Origin: Patescibacteria group bacterium
Lineage (GTDB): Bacteria; Patescibacteriota; Gracilibacteria; UM-FILTER-43-11
Assembly (NCBI GenBank): GCA_029260985.1
Contig: JAJDCE010000052.1
Coordinates: forward strand, 1 to 11,483
Reading direction: 5' to 3'
Length of the DNA stretch: 11,483 nucleotides
Shown here: positions 1 to 6,837 of the stretch, piece by piece
Position numbering within the stretch: the stretch's first letter is position 1
Layout of the letters: every line of letters starts with the position of its first letter
Made by a program: the position numbers and the translations under genes
Notes under the pieces: generated by a model
Databases searched by the model: none
The model's input: the letters and a program-made list of their open reading frames with translations, nothing else
What the model was told of the DNA's origin: nothing

Positions 1-29
1 CGGGCGGAGCCCGTCTTCGAAAGACTTTT
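1..29 (+). terminator. Possible terminator-like double hairpin at the left edge
   Basis: Two short perfect inverted repeats sit back to back. Positions 1-5 (CGGGC) pair with 9-13 (GCCCG) across a 3-base loop, and positions 13-17 (GTCTT) pair with 21-25 (AAGAC) across a 3-base loop, followed by TTTT at 26-29. The second hairpin with its short T run looks like a weak intrinsic terminator that could end an upstream gene and separate it from the terminase operon. The stems are only 5 bp, the T run is short, and the window edge hides anything before it, so this is tentative. Confidence 0.3.
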
Positions 30-72
30 GCGTAAAAAAAAGTGACACTTTAGCCTGATTCGCAAATCATGA

Positions 73-579
73 ATGTCGTTTATCGTCAAAAACCAGACCG
101 ACCTAGCGAAAATCCTTGGCTTCACTCCTGCTCAGGTCGCGTTCCTTCGGACCAGCGGAATGCCCGGAGCTAAGGGCAACTACGATTTGACGGCGATAGT
201 CCCGTGGATATTGCAACGCTATGGTGTGAGGGTAGGATCGGGCACGACAGGAAGAGACGCGGCCGCTGGATCTGAAGAGGAGGAGGATCAGCTCACACGC
301 AAGCGGCGACTCGAAGCGGATCGGTTACAGATACGACTTGACCGTGAACGAGCACGCATCGTCTATCTGGAGGAATTCTTACCGTTCATTTCAACAATCG
401 CGTCTAAGCTCAAGGCGATGGGCGAGCGATTCGAAAAGCAATTCGGTCTAGATGCATTAGACTTACTGAACAGTACGCTGGACGAAATTCAGGAAGACTA
501 TACAAAATTCGCGACGATCATTGATGATAGCGATAGTCAATCCGACGTGGCCGACGGAAGTCAGAGCGAGTGCACATAA
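73..579 (+). CDS. Terminase small subunit, Nu1-like (DNA recognition)
   Basis: A 168-aa protein that probably recognises the phage packaging site and hands DNA to the large terminase. Residues about 5-50 look like the winged helix-turn-helix of Nu1-type small terminases: a helix-turn-helix around LAKILGFTPAQVAFLR, then a GMP turn followed by GNYDL and a short helix ending PWILQRY. Residues about 67-100 are highly charged (EEEED, then Arg/Lys/Glu-rich) and probably helical or coiled coil, suiting oligomerisation. The C-terminus is acidic and Ser-rich, and that stretch also encodes the start of the large terminase. The ATG at 73 has no clear SD; an ATG at 69 is in another frame. Assignment rests on the N-terminal pattern and on lying directly before a GpA-type large subunit. 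Confidence 0.75.
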   Translation: MSFIVKNQTDLAKILGFTPAQVAFLRTSGMPGAKGNYDLTAIVPWILQRYGVRVGSGTTGRDAAAGSEEEEDQLTRKRRLEADRLQIRLDRERARIVYLEEFLPFISTIASKLKAMGERFEKQFGLDALDLLNSTLDEIQEDYTKFATIIDDSDSQSDVADGSQSECT

Positions 580-2542
580 ACATTTCATCGACTTCTTTTC
601 TAGGTGCCGACAGCGACCAACTCTATCACTAGTTGATTGGGCTGAGAAGTATTTCGTCATTCCAGAGGGACCGTATGGCGGATACAAGTTCCGTTATCGT
701 CGCCAGCCGTATGCACTTCTTTTGCATCGCGAGTTACAGAACCCTCGGTGGCGTAGATCTGCTGTAACTGGGTGTGTACAGAGTGGCAAGACGTTACATT
801 CTATCGTTATGCCACTAATGCATGACGTGTTCGAACTGAAGCTAGATACTATCGGCTACGGTGTCCCGACCATGGACATGGCGTTCGACAAATGGCGCAA
901 AGAACTTCTCCCGTCAATACAGAAAGTTCATCAGTTTGCCCGCAGTATTCCTAATCGCGGGAAGGGATCGAAGGGCGGGGCGTTCGAATCATTGCAGTTT
1001 CAGCATGGCCCAGAGATTAAGTTCGCATCAGCTCATGGAGGCGACGAGAAGCGATCGGGATTCACATGCCCCAAATTTTACGTAACCGAAGTTGATAAAC
1101 TCGACGAAGCTTCAGAGACTTCGCGCGAGGGTGCTCCTATCGATCAGTTCGAGGCTCGGACATCAGCTTACGAGCAGCATGCCCGATTAAGAATGGAGTG
1201 TACCGTTTCGATACCCAGTGGACGGATATGGATTGAATACACAGAGGGCAGTGAAAGTAAGATCGCTTGCAGATGTCCCTATTGCGAAGTGTATGTAACT
1301 CCAGAGTTTGAAGACTTAAAGGGATACCATCAAGCACAAAATGAAATGGAAGCAGAGACGCTTGCACATTTTGAATGTCCAGAATGCAATCACGTGATCA
1401 CCGAAGATGATAGGCATGAGATGAATCGGACCGATGACGGTTGTGAGTTTCCTGCGGTCTTGGTTCATCGTGGCCAATCTATTGACGGTTCTGGAAAGAT
1501 TACTGGAGATCTTCCGCAAACGTATACTCTTGGCTTTCGCTGGAATGCATTCAACAACATGTTTTGGACGACGGGTTGGCTAGGCATTCAGGAGTGGCGA
1601 TGCGAAAGGGACTCAGAGGACTCGGATGACGGACTAAAAGTACGATGGCAATTCCGATGGACTCGTCCTTATGTTCCGCGAGACATAGACTATATCGATC
1701 TTAAGTCATCGGACATACAATCGCGGACGACGATAACAGGAAAGGGACAGAAGCCAGAAGGCACAACGTCAACGACAATCGGTGTAGATGTTGGCAAGTG
1801 GAGATTGCATTGGACTGCTGTATCATGGACGGATATCGGCGGAACGATAATTGATCATGGTGAGACCCGCGTCAGATCCGACAAGTACGGAACGGCAAAA
1901 GCAATTGAAGTTGCACTTGGAGAACTGCGTGCGTCACTGGGTGCCGGCTGGTCAGATTCTCAATATGACTTGGCTGGGATTGATATAAAATACAAGCCAG
2001 CGGAAGTGCTCGCGGCATTAAAAAAAGTAGGCGACAAGAGGTGGAGGCCACTGCGTGGTTTAGGGTCAGGGCAATACAAGAGGCGTACGTTCGGGCCGGA
2101 GAGCAGGGACAAGAGCGTCCGGTGGGCGTCAGATCACGGATACGAACGATGGGACAAAAAGAGACGGGCGTGGGTAATGAATGCCGACACGAATCATTGG
2201 AAGACATGGCTACATGAACGTCTCGCGATCGATGCGAATGAACCAGATAGTGACATGCCGATAGTACTATATGAGTCAAGTGATCCAAATGAACATAAAT
2301 GGTTTGCAAGACATATCACCGCTGAGAAAGAGATCACGTTGTTTGAGGATGGAATCAATAGAGGAAAAAAGATAGTATGGGAACAGATACGCGATGCCAA
2401 TCACTGGCTAGACAGTACATACATTGCATGCTTCATGCGAGAACGAGTAAGCAAGGTTAAGCGGAAGGTAGTCAACCGCGGACCGTCTGATGATGTTCTG
2501 ATGAATGTCATTCTGTCCGCATCAAAAACCGGAGGCCAGTAA
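524..2542 (+). CDS. Terminase large subunit, GpA family (packaging ATPase and nuclease)
   Basis: A 672-aa protein, close to the usual GpA length. It should drive ATP-dependent DNA translocation into the prohead and cut concatemers at the portal. The N-terminus has the family's SLVDWAEKYFVIPEG start. Walker A is TGCVQSGKT (residues 82-90, Lys89). A Walker B-like segment, FYVTEVDKLD (185-194), carries the candidate catalytic Glu189 but has Thr where the family usually has Asp. Cys249, Cys251 and Cys254 with Cys285 and Cys288 form a zinc-ribbon-like cluster. The C-terminal nuclease has three acidic sites: Asp422 in GVDVG, Asp487 in GIDIK and Asp630 in NHWLD. ATG 524 is preferred; TTG 521 would add one residue. 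No SD is evident, and the 56-base overlap with the small subunit suggests translational coupling. Family assignment is firm. Confidence 0.95.
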   Translation: MIAIVNPTWPTEVRASAHKHFIDFFSRCRQRPTLSLVDWAEKYFVIPEGPYGGYKFRYRRQPYALLLHRELQNPRWRRSAVTGCVQSGKTLHSIVMPLMHDVFELKLDTIGYGVPTMDMAFDKWRKELLPSIQKVHQFARSIPNRGKGSKGGAFESLQFQHGPEIKFASAHGGDEKRSGFTCPKFYVTEVDKLDEASETSREGAPIDQFEARTSAYEQHARLRMECTVSIPSGRIWIEYTEGSESKIACRCPYCEVYVTPEFEDLKGYHQAQNEMEAETLAHFECPECNHVITEDDRHEMNRTDDGCEFPAVLVHRGQSIDGSGKITGDLPQTYTLGFRWNAFNNMFWTTGWLGIQEWRCERDSEDSDDGLKVRWQFRWTRPYVPRDIDYIDLKSSDIQSRTTITGKGQKPEGTTSTTIGVDVGKWRLHWTAVSWTDIGGTIIDHGETRVRSDKYGTAKAIEVALGELRASLGAGWSDSQYDLAGIDIKYKPAEVLAALKKVGDKRWRPLRGLGSGQYKRRTFGPESRDKSVRWASDHGYERWDKKRRAWVMNADTNHWKTWLHERLAIDANEPDSDMPIVLYESSDPNEHKWFARHITAEKEITLFEDGINRGKKIVWEQIRDANHWLDSTYIACFMRERVSKVKRKVVNRGPSDDVLMNVILSASKTGGQ

Positions 2543-3202
2543 ATGGCGATTGCAATGGACGACAGGCAGGAACTGCTAGATAAGATTGGAGAGCATGTAA
2601 CGGAGCAGCAGCTCGACACAATCAAGAAATCGTCTGCATCGGAAACCGACGAAATAGAATTTTTGAACAAGGTGCTAAGTAAGCTCCAAGGTGCCACTCA
2701 CGGAGTTATTCCGGATGGTTACTCGATCGTTGAAAAGATATCCCTCGTGTACGACGAGCGGACGAACCAGCCAGCTATTGACGTCGAGACGAGCGAGGCG
2801 GTAACAGAGCATCTCGGCTACGTAATTAAACACGAATCAAATGGCGATGGAATGCCATCGTACTGTGGTACGGTTGGCGACTGGCGGCACAAGATAGAAT
2901 ATGTTCCGCCGTTCGAAAGCCGAGACTCCGCGTCTAGTTTCCTGAATCTGTGGATCGCATTGCAAGGCAAACGAACTCTCGCGAAGCAAGTTGAAATACC
3001 AAGGCAAGAGGTGATATCGCTGCCAGCAATCTCAGTCCCAAAGCCCGAGAAACATGCCAAGGTCGGATTGAATCTCAACGTCGAGCAAGCTCATAGATTA
3101 AAGCGGTGGCAAGCCGGCCTCGTTGCGACGCATGCAAAACTTAGGGATGGGAGCCCAGTAAGCAGCATGGCTGACGTAGTCCGTTTCATTTGCGAAAAGT
3201 GA
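2543..3202 (+). CDS. Unrecognised phage protein between terminase and head-tail genes
   Basis: A 219-aa soluble protein that I do not recognise. The ATG follows the large terminase stop with no gap and has a good SD (GGAGG at 2530-2534). Residues about 5-50 are predicted helical and charged. The middle is mixed, with Tyr/Trp-containing segments around GTVGDWRHKIEY. Residues about 174-219 form a distinct, probably helical tail, with LNVEQAHRLKRWQAGL, then a Gly-Ser-Pro-Val turn and a final ADVVRFICEK helix, which resembles a small helical or ribbon-helix-helix-like DNA-binding module. No signal peptide or membrane segment is visible. Its place suggests a packaging or head-assembly accessory role, but lambda has no gene here. 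Coding status is secure; function is unknown. Confidence 0.8.
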   Translation: MAIAMDDRQELLDKIGEHVTEQQLDTIKKSSASETDEIEFLNKVLSKLQGATHGVIPDGYSIVEKISLVYDERTNQPAIDVETSEAVTEHLGYVIKHESNGDGMPSYCGTVGDWRHKIEYVPPFESRDSASSFLNLWIALQGKRTLAKQVEIPRQEVISLPAISVPKPEKHAKVGLNLNVEQAHRLKRWQAGLVATHAKLRDGSPVSSMADVVRFICEK

Positions 3203-3289
3203 TATGTGTGCCTTGTATGCATGCTATTCTTACGTGCACTGCATGCACAGCACTAGGATAGACTCCGCGGGCATCGATAAAAATGGTGT
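3203..3289. other. 87-base gap with repeated TGCATGC and a small hairpin
   Basis: This is the longest non-coding stretch between genes in the window. It holds two copies of TGCATGC (3218-3224 and 3240-3246), 22 bases apart, so on the same face of the helix. It also holds a short inverted repeat, GTGCA (3234-3238) against TGCAC (3244-3248). I see no convincing promoter or intrinsic terminator. It could be an operator, an RNA structure or the remnant of a lost gene. GCATGC also occurs inside coding sequence at about 2426, 3130 and 4974, which weakens the case for a special site. Confidence 0.25.
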
Positions 3290-3589
3290 ATGTCCGCAAG
3301 CACCACCTATTCAGATGCGATCAATTCTATGGTCGCAAACGCAGGTTACCGAGCCGCTGGTGATTCTGTTATGGCGAATGCATTCGTCACCGCCGCGACT
3401 ATTCTAACCGTCGTACGCCCACAATTTCAGTCTCACGGCGAGCGAGGCGGAGAGCAACTTAGGTTCGACAACGGCGAACTGATAAGGCTCATCGCTGACG
3501 CAAGAAAGTTCATCAAGGAAAAGGCAAGTACGCCGGGAAGCTGGCGTGGTATGCGAATACCTGGTGAGTATTGCGAGGGTGCACGATGA
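3290..3589 (+). CDS. Small gpW-like head-tail joining protein (probable)
   Basis: A 99-aa protein directly before the portal, where lambda-type phages carry gpW, the small protein that binds below the portal ring and completes the head for tail attachment. Residues about 1-40 look like two Ala-rich helices. Residues about 52-85 follow the gpW-like pattern of a Gly-rich turn, LRFDNGEL, then a helix (IRLIADARKFIKEK) and an Arg-Gly-rich tail. gpW itself is shorter (68 aa), so the N-terminal part would be an extension. ATG 3290 has no strong SD. The stop overlaps the portal start as ATGA, suggesting coupled translation. The function call rests mainly on gene order and a faint pattern. Confidence 0.5.
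   Translation: MSASTTYSDAINSMVANAGYRAAGDSVMANAFVTAATILTVVRPQFQSHGERGGEQLRFDNGELIRLIADARKFIKEKASTPGSWRGMRIPGEYCEGAR
3575..3579 (+). promoter_or_regulatory. Ribosome binding site deciding the portal start
   Basis: GAGGG here lies 6 bases before ATG 3586, the ATGA overlap start. The longer frame could begin at TTG 3571, but no SD stands at a proper distance before it, so ATG 3586 is preferred. Confidence 0.6.
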
Positions 3590-5211
3590 TCGCACAAGCT
3601 CCAGAGATAGCAGGTCTCGCTAAGCAATACACCGACTTGCGTGCTGAGTATGTCGTGTCACGGCGTACCGATCGGTCACCGCCAGTTAGCGGCAGGCAGG
3701 TAGCTGGGACAGCCGCTGACAAGAGCTTCTCGAGCGAATACGCCTATCACCTCGCCGCGGAGCAGGCAAACCAACTCGACGAAAATGATCTACTAGTAGG
3801 CAGCGGGATAGATAGATTTGTCGTAAACATTCTGCAAGCTGGATTTGGTGTTGACCCCGAGACAGGCGATCCCGAGATAGACGCGATCATACGCGAGAAG
3901 TGGGGCACCGAGGACAGCGAAGAGGGCTGGACAAACTCACCGGACCAATGCGACATACGGCAGCAGTTCGACTTCAATTTCAATACATTTCTCGCATTAC
4001 GTGGCTCGATCATAAGGGGCGACATTTTCGGTCTCCCGTTGAAGAGCGGCCACATTCAATTGATTGAAAACTACCGGTGCAGAACTCCGCGCGGAGCACA
4101 CAACGGCGGATCAACCGTATTCGGAGTCGAGGTAGATTCTAATCGAATGCCGGTCAGGTACTGGTTTACGAATGACGACATTGCGATAGATAAGCCAGTT
4201 GATGTACGAGATTCACGAGCCATTAACGCACGCGATGCGAATGGCGAGCTACAGGTATACCACCTGCTTCATCCAAAGCGGATAACGGGCACGCGTGGAG
4301 TTACGAAAACGGCACCTCTCCAGCGTGCTGCCGGGATGCACAACGACATCCAAGAGTCACGGCTGAAGCAACAGCAGGCGCTGTCACGAATGCTGTTGGT
4401 TCGCGAACGAGATCACGCATTTGAATTGCCGGATGGAGTCACTGAAACAGGCGTATATCAGCTTCCAGACCCATGTCGCTCCGGCGAAACACGTGAGGTG
4501 CAAGACCTTGCTGACCTGTCTATCTATACCACGTACAACGGCGAAAGCATGAAGGTGCTGTCGGGGAACGTTCCGACATCGGCACAGCTAGATCACGCAA
4601 TGCAAATGATCCAGTTGATTGCAATGAATCTTGACATGCCAATGGGTATGTTTCTGATGGATGCGAGTCAAACCAACTTCTCCGGTTGGCGCGGCTCCAT
4701 GGATCAGGCCCGAATTAAGTTTCGGCACTTCCAGCGGTGGCTAAAGAACTCATGGCACCGACCTATCTACCTTTGGAAATTACGACAATGGAGCAATCCG
4801 AGTTCACCACTTGCAGATCCCAGGCTAGTCGCAGCACGCGAACGGTTGCCGGCGTTTCTCAATCATCGCTGGACATTCCCTGCGTGGCCATACATAAACC
4901 CGACCGAAGACGTTGCGGTAGACGCAACTGAAATACGCAATGGGCTGAACAGTCCGAGGCGAGTTCAAAAGAGGCATGCTCGTGAATGGCCAATCATCGC
5001 TGAGGAGATTGTTCAAGATCATTCAATCATCATCGAGAAAGCAATAGCCGAGGCCGACAGGATCAACCAACACCCATTCATAATCGCTAATCCAGATCAG
5101 AAGGTTGGGTGGCGTGAGATATGCAATCGTAGCCTGCCTGAAGGCACTCAGGCAAATCTAACACCTCAACCTCCGCAACAATCCGACGGGAATGCGATCA
5201 ATGCTCAGTAA
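3586..5211 (+). CDS. Portal protein, lambda gpB family
   Basis: A 541-aa protein expected to form the ring at one head vertex through which DNA enters and to which terminase and connector proteins bind. Family features appear in order: LLVGSGIDRFVVNIL (residues 69-83, the 'G.Gi' block after an N-terminal helix); RGDIFGLPL followed by IQLIENYRC, matching the 'GE.f ... qliepdrl' block; a GVEVD ... PVRYWF strand pair; HLLHPKRITGTRGVTKTAP (226-244, with the usual R-G-V motif); and NFSGWRGSMDQARIKF (364-379), the classic 'YSS.R' block, followed by the long helix leading to HRPIYLWKLRQW. Length agrees with the family. No protease domain is fused to it. Translation is coupled to the gene before it (ATGA) and overlaps the protease start. 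Confidence 0.93.
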   Translation: MIAQAPEIAGLAKQYTDLRAEYVVSRRTDRSPPVSGRQVAGTAADKSFSSEYAYHLAAEQANQLDENDLLVGSGIDRFVVNILQAGFGVDPETGDPEIDAIIREKWGTEDSEEGWTNSPDQCDIRQQFDFNFNTFLALRGSIIRGDIFGLPLKSGHIQLIENYRCRTPRGAHNGGSTVFGVEVDSNRMPVRYWFTNDDIAIDKPVDVRDSRAINARDANGELQVYHLLHPKRITGTRGVTKTAPLQRAAGMHNDIQESRLKQQQALSRMLLVRERDHAFELPDGVTETGVYQLPDPCRSGETREVQDLADLSIYTTYNGESMKVLSGNVPTSAQLDHAMQMIQLIAMNLDMPMGMFLMDASQTNFSGWRGSMDQARIKFRHFQRWLKNSWHRPIYLWKLRQWSNPSSPLADPRLVAARERLPAFLNHRWTFPAWPYINPTEDVAVDATEIRNGLNSPRRVQKRHAREWPIIAEEIVQDHSIIIEKAIAEADRINQHPFIIANPDQKVGWREICNRSLPEGTQANLTPQPPQQSDGNAINAQ

Positions 5212-6352
5212 GATTGAAATCACCGCAAAAGACGACGGCTCCGCTGAAATACTGATTTACGATCAGATTGGGGAATCGTTTTGGTCGGAAGGTATCACCG
5301 CCAAGCAATTCGCGAAGGACATAAAAAAGTTTGGGCCAGTAGATAATATCGACGTCCGCATCAACTCACCTGGCGGTTCAGTTTTCGAAGGTCTCGCAAT
5401 CTACAACCAGTTAAAACAGCACCCTGCAAACGTACACGTTTACATCGACGGTATCGCACTGTCGATGGCATCAGTAATCGCAATGGCTGGCGACGAAATC
5501 ACGATGGCTGAAAACGGATTGCTAATGGTCCACAATCCACGCGGCAATGCATCTGGTGAGAGTAAAGATCTCAAGCGAGTTGCACTCATGATGGACAAGG
5601 CCCGAGCAGGAATGGTCAAGGCTTATGCCAGTCGTTCTGGATCGTCAAACGAAGAAATCGAGGCAATGCTAGATACGGAGACGTGGTTGGATTCCGCAGA
5701 GTCTGTTGAAGCTGGATTCGTTGACAATGTCATAACGGACGCGCCAGCAATGGCCGCACATTTTGACATGCCGGAAGGCATCCGCATCCCACCTCATGTA
5801 ACGAGTCAATACTATGAGTTGCTCGGATCGTCCGAACAACCAAAACAAACCCTCACTACCAAAGAGGTGAAACCTGTGGCAACAACATCCACAAACGACA
5901 CGGCCCCGGCCGCTGATCCAGCACCAACCGGACCAGTTGCCGCAACACTATCTGACCTGAAATCAATGGAAGGATCAACAAACGATTTCGTCGTTGAGAT
6001 GCTCGACATAAATGCGACAGTCATTGAGGCTCAGAACGAACTAAACCGAAGGCTGGTTGCGAAACTCAAGACGCAAAGCGAAGAACTCGCCGAAGCTCTC
6101 AAGACACCGCCTGCGTCTGAAGGAGTGGACGCACTCGGTACGGACAATCCCGATACGGATGCTGGCAAGTCAGAGCAATTGCAAAACCCAAAGGAAACCT
6201 ACGCAAAGCTCCTGTTGGAAGCCAAGGAGTCTGCACGAAGTAGCGGCCGTACGTTCGACCTAGTCGCGGCATCGCAGGCCATCCGCAAGTCGAAGCCGGA
6301 ACTATTCGAGGCAATGGGCGTACCAGCACAAGGAGAATTCTGGCGGCAGTAG
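5201..6352 (+). CDS. Prohead protease, ClpP/S49-like, with scaffold-like C-terminal extension
   Basis: A 383-aa protein. Residues 1 to about 180 are a ClpP-fold serine protease of the phage type: INSPGGSVFEGLAIYNQL (53-70, oxyanion region), GIALSMASVIAMAG with nucleophile Ser88, MVHNP with His111, and TETWLDSAESVEAGFVD, where Glu160 (or Asp158) takes the third catalytic place. It should cleave scaffold, portal or itself during head maturation. Residues about 200-250 are a Pro/Thr/Ala-rich linker. Residues about 255-300 form a strongly helical, probably coiled-coil segment, and the tail is helical and charged. This is the lambda C/Nu3 arrangement. ATG 5201 is chosen because GGGA at 5188-5191 is well spaced; ATG 5192 would add three residues but lies too close to that SD. 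Confidence 0.92.
   Translation: MLSKIEITAKDDGSAEILIYDQIGESFWSEGITAKQFAKDIKKFGPVDNIDVRINSPGGSVFEGLAIYNQLKQHPANVHVYIDGIALSMASVIAMAGDEITMAENGLLMVHNPRGNASGESKDLKRVALMMDKARAGMVKAYASRSGSSNEEIEAMLDTETWLDSAESVEAGFVDNVITDAPAMAAHFDMPEGIRIPPHVTSQYYELLGSSEQPKQTLTTKEVKPVATTSTNDTAPAADPAPTGPVAATLSDLKSMEGSTNDFVVEMLDINATVIEAQNELNRRLVAKLKTQSEELAEALKTPPASEGVDALGTDNPDTDAGKSEQLQNPKETYAKLLLEAKESARSSGRTFDLVAASQAIRKSKPELFEAMGVPAQGEFWRQ
5864..5869 (+). promoter_or_regulatory. Strong internal SD inside the protease gene
   Basis: GAGGTG, part of AGAGGTGA at 5863-5870, matches the 16S anti-SD partner GGAGGTGA at 7 of 8 bases. It lies 6 bases before an in-frame GTG at 5876. It falls in the linker between the protease domain and the helical tail, exactly where a separate scaffold protein would start. 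Confidence 0.6.
5876..6352 (+). CDS. Nested head scaffold protein, Nu3-like, in the protease frame (predicted)
   Basis: A 158-aa product predicted from the internal GTG at 5876 (Val226 of the protease), in the same frame and with the same stop. The sequence shows a near-consensus SD at ideal spacing, a Pro/Ala/Thr-rich start, a coiled-coil-like helix (product residues about 32-75, with VVEMLDINATVIEAQNEL and heptad-like Leu/Val spacing), an acidic linker, and a final helical region ending GEFWRQ. In lambda, Nu3 scaffold is made from an internal start in gene C, and scaffold proteins are typically small, acidic and coiled coil. No other gene in the window looks like a scaffold. That the internal start is used is inference; the alternative is that the tail exists only as part of the protease fusion. 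Confidence 0.55.
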   Translation: MATTSTNDTAPAADPAPTGPVAATLSDLKSMEGSTNDFVVEMLDINATVIEAQNELNRRLVAKLKTQSEELAEALKTPPASEGVDALGTDNPDTDAGKSEQLQNPKETYAKLLLEAKESARSSGRTFDLVAASQAIRKSKPELFEAMGVPAQGEFWRQ

Positions 6353-6378
6353 GTTGACCAGATTTCCAGAACACAAGT

Positions 6379-6388
6379 TAATCCGTAA
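6379..6388 (+). repeat. TAATCCGTAA leader repeat, copy 1
   Basis: The ten-base sequence TAATCCGTAA lies in the gap before the decoration gene, and the same ten bases recur at 6796-6805 before the capsid gene. Here the copy runs into the SD (AAGGA at 6387-6391). It may be a shared leader element of the two most highly needed virion proteins, or chance. Confidence 0.3.
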
Positions 6389-6399
6389 GGAACAAAATA

Positions 6400-6798
6400 A
6401 TGCCAAACATGTACCAACCATCAACAATCGAAGGCCCGGTAACCTTCCAAGCAAACGGAGCGATCGGCCAAGGCATCAGAGTCAAAGTTGATTCGACACT
6501 GGACGCTACGACCGGTCAAGTAACGGTGTCAATCGCGGGCGCAGCCGATAAGTCTATTGGCACTGCTCGTGATGCGGCCGTGGACAATGGCCAAGTCACC
6601 GTGCTTCCGATTTCAGGCGTCAGCGGTGTCTATGTATCGGCGGGAGCCGTCGCACTCGGCTCACTCGTAAAAGGCACGGCCGCCGGCAAAGTCGACGATG
6701 CTGTAGGAACTGGTGAACACCTCGGAATAGCTCTCAATGCTGCGGCCGCAGTGGATGAATGGGTTCTCGTGATGCATTCGCCAAACATGACCGGCTAA
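6400..6798 (+). CDS. Head decoration (capsid cement) protein, DUF2190-like
   Basis: A 132-aa, Gly/Ala/Val-rich, beta-rich protein between protease and major capsid genes, the place of lambda gpD. The pattern is that of DUF2190-type small barrel proteins: an N-terminal strand region with GPVTFQANGAIGQGIRVKVD, then SIAGAADKSIGTARDAAVDNGQVTV, a GVYVSAGAVALGSLVKGT turn, and a final EHLGIALNAAAAVDEWVLVM. Such proteins bind the outside of the expanded capsid at symmetry axes and stabilise it against internal DNA pressure. AAGGA at 6387-6391 gives a good SD 8 bases before the ATG. No membrane segment or signal peptide. The domain call is by pattern and context. Confidence 0.75.
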   Translation: MPNMYQPSTIEGPVTFQANGAIGQGIRVKVDSTLDATTGQVTVSIAGAADKSIGTARDAAVDNGQVTVLPISGVSGVYVSAGAVALGSLVKGTAAGKVDDAVGTGEHLGIALNAAAAVDEWVLVMHSPNMTG

Positions 6799-6805
6799 TC
6801 CGTAA
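6796..6805 (+). repeat. TAATCCGTAA leader repeat, copy 2
   Basis: Identical to the ten bases at 6379-6388. This copy overlaps the decoration gene stop (TAA 6796-6798) and lies 33 bases before the capsid start, whose own SD (AAGGA, 6824-6828) is separate. Confidence 0.3.
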
Positions 6806-6837
6806 TCTAGAATTTTACCCGACAAGGAACTCAATAA

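Noticed and set aside
28..56. Possible promoter before the small terminase (TTGCGT and TAGCCT, 17 bases apart)
   Set aside because: Only about three of six bases match each consensus box, so it is not distinguishable from chance without transcription data.
2017..2030. Run of A bases in the large terminase as a programmed frameshift site
   Set aside because: The frame stays open and encodes the conserved C-terminal nuclease; no alternative-frame product of interest follows.
1872..2309. 145-codon minus-strand ORF inside the large terminase gene
   Set aside because: Lies opposite the conserved nuclease domain; composition rich in Cys, His, Ser and Pro, with no SD.
3204..3407. 67-codon + strand ORF covering the gap and the start of the gpW-like gene
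   Set aside because: It overlaps the better-placed 3290-3589 frame, has an odd composition (many Cys, His, Tyr at the start) and would conflict with the coupled portal start.
3571..3585. TTG start extending the portal by five residues
   Set aside because: No SD at a suitable distance before it, whereas ATG 3586 has GAGGG 6 bases upstream and the ATGA overlap.
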